Shown here piece by piece: positions 41,676 to 50,920 of a stretch of DNA of 64,000 nucleotides. Source of the DNA: Mesorhizobium helmanticense (GTDB lineage Bacteria; Pseudomonadota; Alphaproteobacteria; Rhizobiales; Rhizobiaceae); assembly GCF_003034915.1 (NCBI RefSeq), contig NZ_PZJX01000026.1, forward strand, positions 124,001 to 188,000, written 5' to 3'. The translations under genes and the position numbers were made by a program. The notes beneath the pieces are model-generated. The model did not search any database. It was not told the origin of the DNA and saw only the letters and a program-made list of their open reading frames with translations. Within the stretch, counting starts at the first letter, position 1; every line of letters begins with the position of its first letter.

Positions 41676-42872
41676 ATGCAGTCATACCGCAACAGCGAGC
41701 CGGCGCCGCCTATCATGCAGGGGTCGCCGCCCAAGATGGCGCCGCCGAGACTCGACTGGGACCGGCCGCCCTGGAACCGCTGGGCGTTCCAGCATATCCG
41801 CGAGCTCCTGCCGACCGTCGAGGTCTGGCGCGGCAACGGCCATCGCCACCGGCTCGAGCGGGCCGAGGTCGATCTCGATCAACTGCCGGTCAGCGACAGC
41901 ACCGGCGCGCCGACGACGCTGGCCGGGCTGCTCGATGAAACCTACACGGACGGCTTCCTGGTGCTCCGGGACGGCAAGGTCGCCTATGAGCGCTATTTCA
42001 ACGGCATGACCGACCGCACGCTGCATTTGTCGCAGTCGATGGCAAAGTCGGTCACCGCATCTGTATTCGGCATATTGGTGGGGCGCGGCCTGATCGATCC
42101 GGCCTTGCCGGTGACGACCTATCTGCCGGAGCTTGCCGCAACAGGCTGGGCGGGCGCCAGCGTGCAGCATGTGCTCGACATGACGAGCGGGGTGCGTTTT
42201 TCCGAGGAATACACCGATCCCTATTCCGATGTCGGCCAGGTCGATGTCGCCTCCGGCTGGAAGCCCGTGCCGCCGGGCAGCGATCCGGCCTTCCGGTGGC
42301 CATCGCACATTTTCGAATTGATCGTCGGGCTCAAGGAGACAAGCAGGCCACACGGTGCCGCCTTCGAATATCGCTCGATCGAGACCGATGTGCTGGCCTT
42401 CATCATGGAGCGGGTGAGCGGCAAGCGGCTCGCGCGATTGATTTCGGAAGAACTCTGGCAAAAGCTCGGCGCGGACGAAAGCGCCTGCTTCACCGTCGAC
42501 AGTGCCGGCTATGCGCTGGCCGATGGCGGCTTCAACGCCACGCTGCGCGACTATGGCCGTTTCGGCCAGCTGATCCTCGACAATGGTGGCGGCGTGGTGC
42601 CGGCCGACTGGATCGAAGCGACGCGCAACGGCGGGCACGGGCCGGATTTCAATGACAGTCTGCCGGAAGGCAGCTACCGCAACCAGTTCTGGATCGAGGA
42701 TCCGCGCTCGCGCGCGCTGATGTGCCGGGGCGTGTTTGGGCAATTGATCCATATCGACTGGGACACAAGAATGGTCGTGGTGAAGCTTTCGACCTATCCG
42801 GATTTCAGCAACATCGCCTATTCGGTGGCGACGCTGAAGGCCGTGCACGCCATCGCCAAAGCATTGGCCTGA
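41676..42872 (+). CDS. Serine hydrolase, class C beta-lactamase/6-aminohexanoate-dimer hydrolase-like (paralogue 1)
   Basis: A 398-residue protein of the beta-lactamase-related serine hydrolase family. The nucleophile motif SxxK is S121-M-A-K124 and the tyrosine motif is Y232-R-S. The surrounding text (GFLVLRDGKVAYERYFNGMTDRTLHLSQSMAKS) resembles NylB-type amide hydrolases and EstB-like esterases more than true beta-lactamases. No signal peptide, so cytoplasmic. ATG at 41676 is preferred; the frame is open 354 bp upstream but that part overlaps the binding protein. Followed 32 bp later by a paralogue. Confidence 0.87.
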   Translation: MQSYRNSEPAPPIMQGSPPKMAPPRLDWDRPPWNRWAFQHIRELLPTVEVWRGNGHRHRLERAEVDLDQLPVSDSTGAPTTLAGLLDETYTDGFLVLRDGKVAYERYFNGMTDRTLHLSQSMAKSVTASVFGILVGRGLIDPALPVTTYLPELAATGWAGASVQHVLDMTSGVRFSEEYTDPYSDVGQVDVASGWKPVPPGSDPAFRWPSHIFELIVGLKETSRPHGAAFEYRSIETDVLAFIMERVSGKRLARLISEELWQKLGADESACFTVDSAGYALADGGFNATLRDYGRFGQLILDNGGGVVPADWIEATRNGGHGPDFNDSLPEGSYRNQFWIEDPRSRALMCRGVFGQLIHIDWDTRMVVVKLSTYPDFSNIAYSVATLKAVHAIAKALA

Positions 42873-42904
42873 GCCTCAGACAACGAAAATCCGGAAGGAC
42901 CATC

Positions 42905-44086
42905 ATGACCGGCAAGACCGCGTTCGAGACCAGGCATGGCTTTGCCCGCAATAAGGTGCTGCTTTCCAATTGGCGGGAAAGTCCGTTCAGCCGCTGGTCG
43001 TTCCAGAATGTCGGCGAGCTGGTGCCGAGCGCGCCCGTTGCCGCGGCTGCGGGTGTAAGCGAGGGGCCGGCGCAAGATCTGACCGGACTGCTCGGAGAAA
43101 AGGTCGCCTTGGCGGGCGGACCGGAGAGCGTTGCCGCTTTCCTGAAGCGCTCCGATACCGACGGGCTGACGATCATGAAAGGCGGCAGGATCGTCGGCGA
43201 CTGGTTCGCGCCGCATATGGATTTCGGCGCCCGCCATATCGTCTTCTCGATCAGCAAGTCGCTGACCGCCATTGTCGCCGGCATATTGGAAGGCGAGGGG
43301 ACTTTCGATCCGGAGGCTCCGGTGACGCGGTACATCCCGGAAGCCGCCGGCTCGGCCTATGGCGAGGCCAGTGTGCGCCATGTTCTCGACATGAGCGTCA
43401 GCCTCGATTTCGAGGAGGCCTATCTCGACCCCGAAAGCGCCTTTGCCCGCTATCGCCGCGCGACGCTGTGGAATCCGGGTGGCGGAGCGGAAAGCCTGGC
43501 TGCCTTCATCCTGACGCTGCCACGTCTCGCCGAGCCGCACGGCCAGACCTTTCGCTATCGTTCGCCCAATTCGGACCTGCTCGGCATCCTCGTCGAACGC
43601 GCGTCCGGCCGACGTTTCCCCGAGCTGATGCGCGAGAAATTGTGGCTGCCGCTCGGGGCGGCCAGCGAAGCCTCGGTCACGGTGGATATGGAAGGCACAG
43701 CGCGCACGGCCGGTGGCATTTCGGTGACGCCGCGCGATCTCGCCCGTGTCGGCGAGATGATGCGGCAAGGCGGCACGGCCTTTGGCCGCCGTGTGGTGCC
43801 GGAAGCCTGGGTGCGCGATACTGTCGAAACAGGCGGCAGCTCGGAAGCCTGGCAGCGTGGCACGATGGCGTTCTTGTTTCCGCAGGGACGCTACCGCAAC
43901 AAATGGTACCAGACGGGGGCTGAAAGCGACGCCTTCTGCGGCATCGGCATTCATGGCCAATGGCTCTATGTCAATCCGAGGGACGAGGTGGTGATCGCCA
44001 AGATGTCGTCGCAGCCGCTGCCGGTCGAGGATCCGCTCGATCTCGATATGGTGGCTTTCTTCGAGGCGCTGAGCCGGATGGTCTGA
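42905..44086 (+). CDS. Serine hydrolase, class C beta-lactamase-like (paralogue 2)
   Basis: A 393-residue paralogue of the preceding protein with the same layout: SxxK as S115-I-S-K118 in HIVFSISKSLTA, then a YRSPNSDLLG tyrosine motif and RDLARVGEMM. Sequence identity between the two is moderate, so the duplication is not recent. The pair next to a polyamine-type importer and an amidohydrolase suggests hydrolysis of related amides (inference). ATG at 42905 follows GGAAGGA. Confidence 0.87.
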   Translation: MTGKTAFETRHGFARNKVLLSNWRESPFSRWSFQNVGELVPSAPVAAAAGVSEGPAQDLTGLLGEKVALAGGPESVAAFLKRSDTDGLTIMKGGRIVGDWFAPHMDFGARHIVFSISKSLTAIVAGILEGEGTFDPEAPVTRYIPEAAGSAYGEASVRHVLDMSVSLDFEEAYLDPESAFARYRRATLWNPGGGAESLAAFILTLPRLAEPHGQTFRYRSPNSDLLGILVERASGRRFPELMREKLWLPLGAASEASVTVDMEGTARTAGGISVTPRDLARVGEMMRQGGTAFGRRVVPEAWVRDTVETGGSSEAWQRGTMAFLFPQGRYRNKWYQTGAESDAFCGIGIHGQWLYVNPRDEVVIAKMSSQPLPVEDPLDLDMVAFFEALSRMV

Positions 44087-44212
44087 CCCTGACGGGCAGC
44101 TGGCAATATAGCTTTCCTGTGGACCCGCCGCGTTGGTGAAAACGTCGCGGTTGGCGCAGCCATTCTCTGCGCCTATGGTCGCCGCTCTTTTCGGCACAGC
44201 AGCAGGAACGAC

Positions 44213-46531
44213 ATGGCATCCGACATCAAGCGCATTGCAACGATCATTGCGGCCGAGATTGGTGCCCGGCCCGAGCAGGCCGCCGCGGCGATCGGCCTGC
44301 TCGACGAGGGCGCGACGGTGCCGTTCGTGGCGCGCTACCGCAAGGAGGTGACCGGCGGGCTCGACGACACGCAGTTGCGCGACCTTGCCGAGCGGCTCGC
44401 CTATCTGCGCGAACTCGACGCGCGCCGCGACACCATCCTCGGCTCGATCCGCGAGCAGGGCAAGCTCACCGAGGAGCTTGAAGCCAAGATCGCCGCCGCG
44501 GCCACCAAGGCCGAGCTCGAGGATATCTATCTGCCCTACAAGCCGAAGCGCCGGACCAAGGCCGAGATCGCGCGCGAGCGTGGGCTGGGACCGCTGGCCG
44601 AGGCCATCCTCGCCGACCGCGCATTGGTGCCGGCGGAACTGGCGCTGGCCTATGTCGGCAACGAGATTGCCGACGCCAAGGCGGCGCTTGAAGGCGCGCG
44701 CGACATTCTCTCCGAGCAGTTCGCCGAGAATGCCGATCTGGTCGGCAAGCTGCGAAGCTACATGAAGGAACGCGCCTTCCTGCGCGCCCGCGTCGTCGAC
44801 GGCAAGCAGGAGGCTGGCGCCAAATTCTCCGACTATTTCGACCATGTCGAGCGTTGGGCCAATGTGCCCGGCCATCGCGCGCTGGCGATGCTGCGCGGCC
44901 GCAATGAGGAGATGCTGGCGCTCGACATCGAGGTCGATGCCGACGATGCTTCGCCGGTGAAGCCGGTCGAGCGCATGATCGCCAATGCCTATGCCATTGG
45001 CGGCAGCCAGCCGGGCGACCGCTGGCTGATGGAAGTGGCCGGCTGGACCTGGCGCATCAAGCTGTCGCTGCACCTGACGCTCGACCTGATGCGCGACCTG
45101 CGCGAGCGGGCCGAGGAGGAGGCAATCCATGTCTTCGCCCGCAATCTGAAAGATTTGCTGCTTGCCGCACCCGCCGGCTCGCGCGCCACGATGGGGCTCG
45201 ACCCCGGCATCCGGACCGGCGTCAAGGTGGCGGTGGTCGACGGCACCGGCAAGCTTGTGGCGACGACGACGGTCTATCCGTTTCCGCCGCGCAACGATGT
45301 GCGTGGCACGCAGGCCGAACTGGCGAAGCTGGTTCGCCTGCACAAGGTCGAGCTGATTTCGATCGGCAACGGCACCGGCAGCCGCGAGACGGAAAGACTG
45401 GTCGCCGACATGCTGTCCGAGATGCCGGCGGATGCCGGCCCGAAGCCGCTCAAGGTGATCGTCAGCGAGGCGGGCGCCTCGGTCTATTCGGCCTCAGCGG
45501 CTGCGGCGGCGGAGTTTCCCGGTCTCGACGTGTCGCTGCGCGGCGCGGTGTCGATCGCCCGGCGCTTGCAGGATCCACTCGCCGAACTGGTCAAGATCGA
45601 GCCGAAGTCGATCGGTGTCGGCCAGTATCAGCACGATGTCGACCAGTACCGGCTCGGCCGCTCGCTGGAAGCCGTGGTCGAGGATGCCGTCAACGCTGTC
45701 GGCGTCGACCTCAACACGGCATCGGCGCCGCTATTGGCACGCGTGTCAGGCCTTGGCGCGTCGCTGGCCGAAGCGATCGTTGCGCATCGCGATGCCACCG
45801 GCCCCTTCGCCAGCCGGAAGGATCTTCTCAAGGTTTCTCGCCTCGGACCTCGCGCGTTCGAGCAATGCGCCGGCTTCCTGCGCATTGCGAACGGCAGCGA
45901 GCCGCTCGATGCCTCGTCCGTGCATCCGGAAGCCTATGGCGTGGCGAAGAAGATCGTCGCTGCCTGCGGGCGCGATGTGCGTTCGCTTATGAGCGATAGT
46001 GCTGCGCTCAAGGCTCTTGATCCGCGCGTTTTCGTCGACGAGCGCTTCGGCCTGCCGACCGTGCGCGACATCCTGGCGGAGCTGGAAAAGCCCGGCCGCG
46101 ATCCGCGTCCCGGCTTCAAGACCGCGACCTTCGCCGATGGTGTCGACGACATCAATGATTTGAAGCCCGGCATGCTGCTTGAAGGCACCGTCACCAATGT
46201 CGCGGCCTTCGGCGCCTTCGTCGATATCGGCGTGCACCAGGATGGGCTGGTGCATGTCTCGCAACTCGCCGATCGCTTCGTCAAGGACGCGCATGAGGTG
46301 GTCAAGGCCGGCGACGTGGTCAAGGTGCGCGTCGTCGAAGTCGACATCAAGCGCAAGCGCATCGGGCTTTCGATGCGCAAGGATGGTGACGGTGGTGCTT
46401 CGAGAGGCGGGCCACGCAACAATGGCGGCAAACCCGTGCCGCGCGCGCCAGCACCACAGCGTCAGCCGCAACAGCCGGCACAACAGGGTGCCTTCGGCGC
46501 TGCCCTGGCCGAGGCGATGAAGCGGAAGTAG
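44213..46531 (+). CDS. tex: RNA-binding transcriptional accessory protein Tex
   Basis: A 772-residue Tex protein, the normal length. Domains in order: N-terminal Tex helices ([22 protein letters not shown]), a YqgF/RuvC-like domain ([22 protein letters not shown]), helix-hairpin-helix repeats ([20 protein letters not shown]) and a C-terminal S1 domain ([36 protein letters not shown]). The tail is Pro/Gln/Arg-rich and disordered. Tex binds nucleic acid and affects transcription. It converges on the AraC gene with 4 bp between stops. Confidence 0.96.
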   Translation: MASDIKRIATIIAAEIGARPEQAAAAIGLLDEGATVPFVARYRKEVTGGLDDTQLRDLAERLAYLRELDARRDTILGSIREQGKLTEELEAKIAAAATKAELEDIYLPYKPKRRTKAEIARERGLGPLAEAILADRALVPAELALAYVGNEIADAKAALEGARDILSEQFAENADLVGKLRSYMKERAFLRARVVDGKQEAGAKFSDYFDHVERWANVPGHRALAMLRGRNEEMLALDIEVDADDASPVKPVERMIANAYAIGGSQPGDRWLMEVAGWTWRIKLSLHLTLDLMRDLRERAEEEAIHVFARNLKDLLLAAPAGSRATMGLDPGIRTGVKVAVVDGTGKLVATTTVYPFPPRNDVRGTQAELAKLVRLHKVELISIGNGTGSRETERLVADMLSEMPADAGPKPLKVIVSEAGASVYSASAAAAAEFPGLDVSLRGAVSIARRLQDPLAELVKIEPKSIGVGQYQHDVDQYRLGRSLEAVVEDAVNAVGVDLNTASAPLLARVSGLGASLAEAIVAHRDATGPFASRKDLLKVSRLGPRAFEQCAGFLRIANGSEPLDASSVHPEAYGVAKKIVAACGRDVRSLMSDSAALKALDPRVFVDERFGLPTVRDILAELEKPGRDPRPGFKTATFADGVDDINDLKPGMLLEGTVTNVAAFGAFVDIGVHQDGLVHVSQLADRFVKDAHEVVKAGDVVKVRVVEVDIKRKRIGLSMRKDGDGGASRGGPRNNGGKPVPRAPAPQRQPQQPAQQGAFGAALAEAMKRK

Positions 46532-46535
46532 CCAG

Positions 46536-47513
46536 TCAACTGGCGATGGGTCCGAACCGATTGGCGTTGGCGGCTTCCGCTTGGGAAGAGGGTTGGCCAT
46601 ATGAAGAGGGGTCGCGGCCACGGCCATATTGCCGTGGCGAACAGCCCATGACCCGCTTGAATGCCGTGCTGAAGGCGCTTTCGGATTCATAGCCGAGCGA
46701 CAAGGCGATAACGGAAACGGGATCGCCGGAATTCGCCAGCCTGTCGCCTGCCAGCAGCATGCGCCAGCGCGTCAAATAGTCCATGGCCGATGTGCCGACC
46801 ATTTGCTTGAATTTAAGGGCAAAGGTCGATCGCGACATGCCAACACGCTCTCCCAGTTCCTGCAATGTCCAGCCATGTGCCGGATCGTCGTGCATGGCGT
46901 TGATCGCAACACCTATCTGCCTGTCGGCCAGGGCGAAGAGCCAGCCGACCCGCAACCCTTGCGCCATATGCAGGCGCAGGGCCTCGATCAGGATCATGTG
47001 GGCGAGATGTTCGACCACCAGGAAGCCGCCAGGTTGCGGCTCGCGCAGTTCCTGCATCATCCGCTCGACGGGCCAGCGCAGCGCCGACCGGTCGGATTCC
47101 CTGCGAATGTGCACGATTGGCGGCAGCATACGCAACAGGATGCCGGCATGGCCGCCGGCAAGGGCAAAGCGACTGCTGACAAGAAGAAAATCGCCACCGC
47201 CATTGTGCGAGGTGATGCCACCGGTGCGGGCGGGCGAAAAGATCGTGCTGGCAGCAACCGGTGTCAGGCTCAGGTCGCTGGCGAGACGGAAAGGCCGTCC
47301 GCGCGGCAGCAGGAAGCAGTCGCCCGTCTCCAGGCGCACCGCGTCTGACTGGCCCTCCACCGATAGCCAGCATTGGCCGGAAACCACCGCGCCGCATTTG
47401 ATGGCCGCCTGCTGGTCGGGGAACTGGATCGACCAGTCCCCGCCTGCTTCCAGGCCAGCGGAAAGGTAATTGCGCGGCTTCAGCAGCGACAGCACGTCTG
47501 AGAGCGGATCCAT
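46536..47513 (-). CDS. AraC-family transcriptional regulator with cupin-like sensor domain
   Basis: A 325-residue regulator. The N-terminal half is a cupin-like domain (CGAVVSGQCWLSVEG, GDCFLLPRGRPF) of the AraC_binding_2/cupin_6 kind. The C-terminal HTH pair (about 205-305) shows GWTLQELGERVGMSRSTFALKFKQ and PVSVIALSLGYESESAFSTAFKRVMGCSPRQY. It is divergent from the SDR gene, a common layout in which the regulator controls its neighbour. Confidence 0.92.
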   Translation of the reverse strand: MDPLSDVLSLLKPRNYLSAGLEAGGDWSIQFPDQQAAIKCGAVVSGQCWLSVEGQSDAVRLETGDCFLLPRGRPFRLASDLSLTPVAASTIFSPARTGGITSHNGGGDFLLVSSRFALAGGHAGILLRMLPPIVHIRRESDRSALRWPVERMMQELREPQPGGFLVVEHLAHMILIEALRLHMAQGLRVGWLFALADRQIGVAINAMHDDPAHGWTLQELGERVGMSRSTFALKFKQMVGTSAMDYLTRWRMLLAGDRLANSGDPVSVIALSLGYESESAFSTAFKRVMGCSPRQYGRGRDPSSYGQPSSQAEAANANRFGPIAS

Positions 47514-47540
47514 AGGCTGTTCCGGACGATTGCGAAGACA

Positions 47541-47569
47541 ATACGGACTTTACAGCATAGATCGTATTT
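47541..47569. promoter_or_regulatory. Candidate operator between araC-like and SDR genes
   Basis: An inverted repeat AATACG (47541-47546) / CGTATT (47564-47569) with a 17-bp spacer lies in the 128-bp divergent region, where an AraC-type regulator would be expected to act. Short arms make this tentative. Confidence 0.3.
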
Positions 47570-47641
47570 CCTCAATCGCCTACTCCTTCGCCAACGGGGG
47601 CCGCCGATGCGGTCCTCTCAGAAAGCAAAGGAGACATTGCA

Positions 47642-48535
47642 ATGCGTGTGTTCGTTACCGGTGCCACCGGTTTTGTCGGTTCGGCTGTCGTGCGGGAACT
47701 CGTTGAAGCGGGCCATCAGGTGACAGGCCTTGCCCGCTCGGATGCGGGCGTGAAATCCGTTGCTGCCGCAGGCGCACAGGCGCTTCGCGGTGATCTCGAA
47801 GATCTAGAAAGCCTGCGCAGTGGCGCGACCACGGCTGACGGCGTGATCCACACCGCCTTCAATCACGATTTCTCGAAATTCGCGCAAAATTGCGAGGCGG
47901 ACCGTCGCGCCATCGAGGCGCTCGGTGGTGTACTCGAAGGCTCCGAGCGGCCATTGCTGGTCACCTCCGGCCTCGCTCTGCTGACAAAGGGCGGCATGGC
48001 GACCGAGGACGATGCGCCTGTGCCGCCCTCGGCCTCCTATCCCCGCGCTTCGGAAGTGACGGCCGCCGCGCTGGCGGCGCGTGGCGTGCGTGCGTCGACG
48101 GTGCGCCTGTCGCCCTCCGTCCATGGCGACGGCGACCACGGCTTTGTACCGATGCTGATCGGCATCGCGCGCGAAAAGGGCGTTTCGGCCTATGTCGGCG
48201 ACGGCCTCAACCGCTGGCCAGCGGTGCATCGGCTCGATGCCGCCCGCCTCTTCAGGCTGGCGCTGGAGAAGGGGACCGGCGGAGCCCGGTATCACGGCGT
48301 CGCGGAGCACGGCGTGCCATGCCGGGCGATCGCCGAAGTCATCGGCCGGCGGTTGAACCTGCCGGTTGTGTCAAAGCCCCATGAGGAGGCGGCCGGCCAT
48401 TTCGGTTTTCTCGGGCATTTCTTCAGCATGGACTGGCCGGCATCGAGCGAGCAGACCCGCGACGTGCTGGGCTGGCAGCCGAAGCAGCCCGGGCTCATTG
48501 CCGATCTCGACCGCCCCAGCTATTTCGAAAGCTGA
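47642..48535 (+). CDS. NAD-dependent epimerase/SDR family oxidoreductase
   Basis: A 297-residue atypical extended SDR. The nucleotide motif is [17 protein letters not shown] at the N-terminus, then [11 protein letters not shown]. The C-terminal half has [23 protein letters not shown] and a [31 protein letters not shown] close typical of the subgroup often controlled by an adjacent AraC-type gene. The usual YxxxK is degenerate (ASYPRASE). RBS AAAGGAG precedes ATG 47642. Confidence 0.9.
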   Translation: MRVFVTGATGFVGSAVVRELVEAGHQVTGLARSDAGVKSVAAAGAQALRGDLEDLESLRSGATTADGVIHTAFNHDFSKFAQNCEADRRAIEALGGVLEGSERPLLVTSGLALLTKGGMATEDDAPVPPSASYPRASEVTAAALAARGVRASTVRLSPSVHGDGDHGFVPMLIGIAREKGVSAYVGDGLNRWPAVHRLDAARLFRLALEKGTGGARYHGVAEHGVPCRAIAEVIGRRLNLPVVSKPHEEAAGHFGFLGHFFSMDWPASSEQTRDVLGWQPKQPGLIADLDRPSYFES

Positions 48536-48581
48536 GCGGAAGCGCTTAGCCCTCCTGGCTGACATGGATTCTGGTCTTGAT

Positions 48582-48623
48582 GCATGTCGTTACTCCAAAA
48601 CCGTCCCGTCCTTGGCGACATGC
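48582..48623. repeat. RIME-like intergenic repeat, copy 4, overlapping a gene end
   Basis: Arms GCATGTCG/CGACATGC with inner CCAAAA/CTTGG and the AACCG core, the same hairpin B as in copies 1-3. Unlike the others it overlaps coding sequence: most of it encodes the last residues and the stop codon of the LysR gene. Confidence 0.7.
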
Positions 48624-49498
48624 GTGAGCAGCCAGTCGCGAAAGGAGGCGACCGGCGGATGGCCACGCTTGTCGTGTGGCACGACCAGATAGTAGGCATT
48701 GCGGCTCTGCATCGGCCGGCCCGGCGCCGGCACGAGTTGGCCGCGCTGCAACTCGCCCGATATCAGGATCGACGGCAGCAGGGCGACGCCCAGCCCGGCC
48801 ATGCAGGCCTGGGCGGCCGTGCCGAACTGCTCGAATTGCATGCCGGGTCCGGTCGGCGCGCTCAGGCCCTGGTGCTCGAACCATTCGGTCCAGGCTCCGG
48901 GGCGCGTCGCCATGTGCAGCAGTGGCAGGCGCCCGATATCGGCCGGCGTGGCAATAGCGCGGCCGGCCAGGAATTCGGGCGAGACGACAGGCGCCACGGT
49001 CTCGCGCACCAGCAGCGTGGAGTCGGCCTCCGGCCAGTCGGGCAGGCCGTAATGGATCGCGGCATCCAGCCTTTCGCGCGCGAAGTCGAAGCGGCCGACG
49101 CGGGTGACGAAGTTGATGGTGATATCAGGGTTGTTTTCGACGAAATCGGGAATGAGCGGCATCAGCCAGCGCGTGCCGAAGGTCGGCAATATGGCGAGGT
49201 TCAATATGCCGGTATGCCGATTGCTCATCAATCCGAGTGCCGCGTCGCGCAACTGGCCAAGCGCGGAACGCACCGCTTCGGCATAGATTTCGCCGGCCGT
49301 GGATAGCCTGACATTGCGGCTGTCACGGTCGAACAGCCGGCGGCCGAACTGCTCTTCCAGCAGTGCAATCTGCCGGCTCACGGCGCCTTGGGTCAGATCG
49401 AGTTCGCGCGCGGCGGCGGTGAAGGAGCCGAGACGCGCCACCGCCTCGAAGGCGGCAAGGGCGCCAATGTTCGGCAAGAGGCGGCGCTGGACGTTCAT
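48590..49498 (-). CDS. LysR-type regulator, GcvA/GcdR-like
   Basis: A 302-residue LysR protein of the GcvA subgroup. The HTH is LPNIGALAAFEAVARLGSFTAAARELDLTQGAVSRQIALLEEQFG, followed by an effector domain with LPTFGTRWLMPLIPDF. It is divergent from gcdH across 108 bp. In Pseudomonas a LysR gene (gcdR) beside gcdH responds to glutarate-pathway intermediates, so the same role is likely. Its last dozen codons (THVAKDGTVLE) come from an intergenic repeat. Confidence 0.88.
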   Translation of the reverse strand: MNVQRRLLPNIGALAAFEAVARLGSFTAAARELDLTQGAVSRQIALLEEQFGRRLFDRDSRNVRLSTAGEIYAEAVRSALGQLRDAALGLMSNRHTGILNLAILPTFGTRWLMPLIPDFVENNPDITINFVTRVGRFDFARERLDAAIHYGLPDWPEADSTLLVRETVAPVVSPEFLAGRAIATPADIGRLPLLHMATRPGAWTEWFEHQGLSAPTGPGMQFEQFGTAAQACMAGLGVALLPSILISGELQRGQLVPAPGRPMQSRNAYYLVVPHDKRGHPPVASFRDWLLTHVAKDGTVLE

Positions 49499-49606
49499 GA
49501 TCCATTACTAACGCTCATTGATCGGTGATGCAATTTCGTTTGATTTTTTTGAGACAGGGGTCGATAAGCCGGGCACTTCAAGATTTTGTTGTGGGGATCG
49601 AGAGCC

Positions 49607-50797
49607 ATGGCCGCCGAGAAGAATGTTTTCGTCTGGAACGATCCTTTCCTGATCGAGGACCAGCTTTCGGAAGACGAACGCATGGTGCGCGATGGCGCGG
49701 CGGCGTTTGCCGCCGACAAGCTCGCGCCGAGGATCGAGGAGGCCTATCTCGAGGAAAAGACCGACGCCGGCATCTTCCGCGAGATGGGCGAGGCCGGCCT
49801 GCTCGGCATCACCATCCCGGAGGAATATGGCGGGCTTGGCGCCAACTATGTCACCTACGGGCTGGTGGCGCGCGAAGTCGAGCGCATCGATTCCGGCTAT
49901 CGCTCGATGATGAGCGTGCAGTCGTCGCTGGTGATGTACCCGATCCACGCCTATGGTTCGGAAGCCCAGCGCAAGAAATACCTGCCGAAGCTTGCGTCGG
50001 GCGAATGGATCGGCTGTTTCGGGCTGACCGAGCCGGATGCCGGCTCCGATCCCGGCGGCATGAAGACCCGGGCCGAGAAGACGGCGAACGGCTACAGGCT
50101 CTCCGGTTCGAAGATGTGGATTTCCAACGCGCCGATCGCCGACGTCTTCGTCGTCTGGGCGAAATCGGCCGCGCATGACAACGAGATCCGTGGCTTCGTG
50201 CTGGAAAAGGGCATGAAGGGGCTGTCGGCGCCGAAGATCGGCGGCAAGCTCAGCCTGCGCGCGTCGATCACCGGCGAGGTGGTGACGGAAGGCGTCGAGG
50301 TCGGCGAGGACGCCCTGTTGCCCAACGTTTCCGGGCTGAAGGGACCGTTCGGCTGCCTCAACCGGGCGCGCTACGGCATCTCCTGGGGCGCGATGGGCGC
50401 GGCCGAGGATTGCTGGCACCGGGCGCGGCAATATGGCCTCGACCGCAAGCAGTTCGGCAAACCGCTGGCCGGCACGCAGCTCTTCCAGAAGAAGCTCGCC
50501 GACATGCAGACCGAGATCGCGTTGGGCTTGCAGGGCTCGCTCAGGGTCGGGCGGCTGATGGATGAAGGCAAGATGGCGCCTGAGATGATCTCGATCGTCA
50601 AGCGCAACAATTGCGGCAAGGCGCTCGATATCGCTCGCCAGGCGCGCGACATGCACGGCGGCAACGGCATTCAGATCGGCTACCACGTCATGCGCCACGC
50701 TCAGAACCTGGAGACTGTGAATACCTACGAGGGCACGCATGACGTGCATGCGCTGATCCTCGGGCGGGCACAGACCGGGTTGCAGGCCTTCTTCTAG
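49607..50797 (+). CDS. gcdH: Glutaryl-CoA dehydrogenase
   Basis: A 396-residue acyl-CoA dehydrogenase. Landmarks are [48 protein letters not shown], the FAD/CoA region and the catalytic Glu375 in [15 protein letters not shown]. The last stretch and the short spacing are those of glutaryl-CoA dehydrogenase, which oxidises and decarboxylates glutaryl-CoA to crotonyl-CoA in lysine and tryptophan breakdown. ATG at 49607 is chosen over the upstream ATG at 49586. The divergent LysR gene is probably its regulator. Confidence 0.93.
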   Translation: MAAEKNVFVWNDPFLIEDQLSEDERMVRDGAAAFAADKLAPRIEEAYLEEKTDAGIFREMGEAGLLGITIPEEYGGLGANYVTYGLVAREVERIDSGYRSMMSVQSSLVMYPIHAYGSEAQRKKYLPKLASGEWIGCFGLTEPDAGSDPGGMKTRAEKTANGYRLSGSKMWISNAPIADVFVVWAKSAAHDNEIRGFVLEKGMKGLSAPKIGGKLSLRASITGEVVTEGVEVGEDALLPNVSGLKGPFGCLNRARYGISWGAMGAAEDCWHRARQYGLDRKQFGKPLAGTQLFQKKLADMQTEIALGLQGSLRVGRLMDEGKMAPEMISIVKRNNCGKALDIARQARDMHGGNGIQIGYHVMRHAQNLETVNTYEGTHDVHALILGRAQTGLQAFF

Positions 50798-50920
50798 GCG
50801 GCGTTAGACCGTTCGGCGCTGCTTAAATTAGGTGCACCGCAACATCTCTGCTTGGAGAATGGCCAGCATTTGTGTCAGGGTTCGGCGAACTCGTTTTGAA
50901 ACGCCGACTTCCGGGGCACC

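Noticed and set aside
42818..45343. An 841-codon open frame on the minus strand
   Set aside because: It lies antisense to the second serine hydrolase and tex. Its product is Arg/His-rich with no domain; such long shadow frames are common in high-GC DNA.
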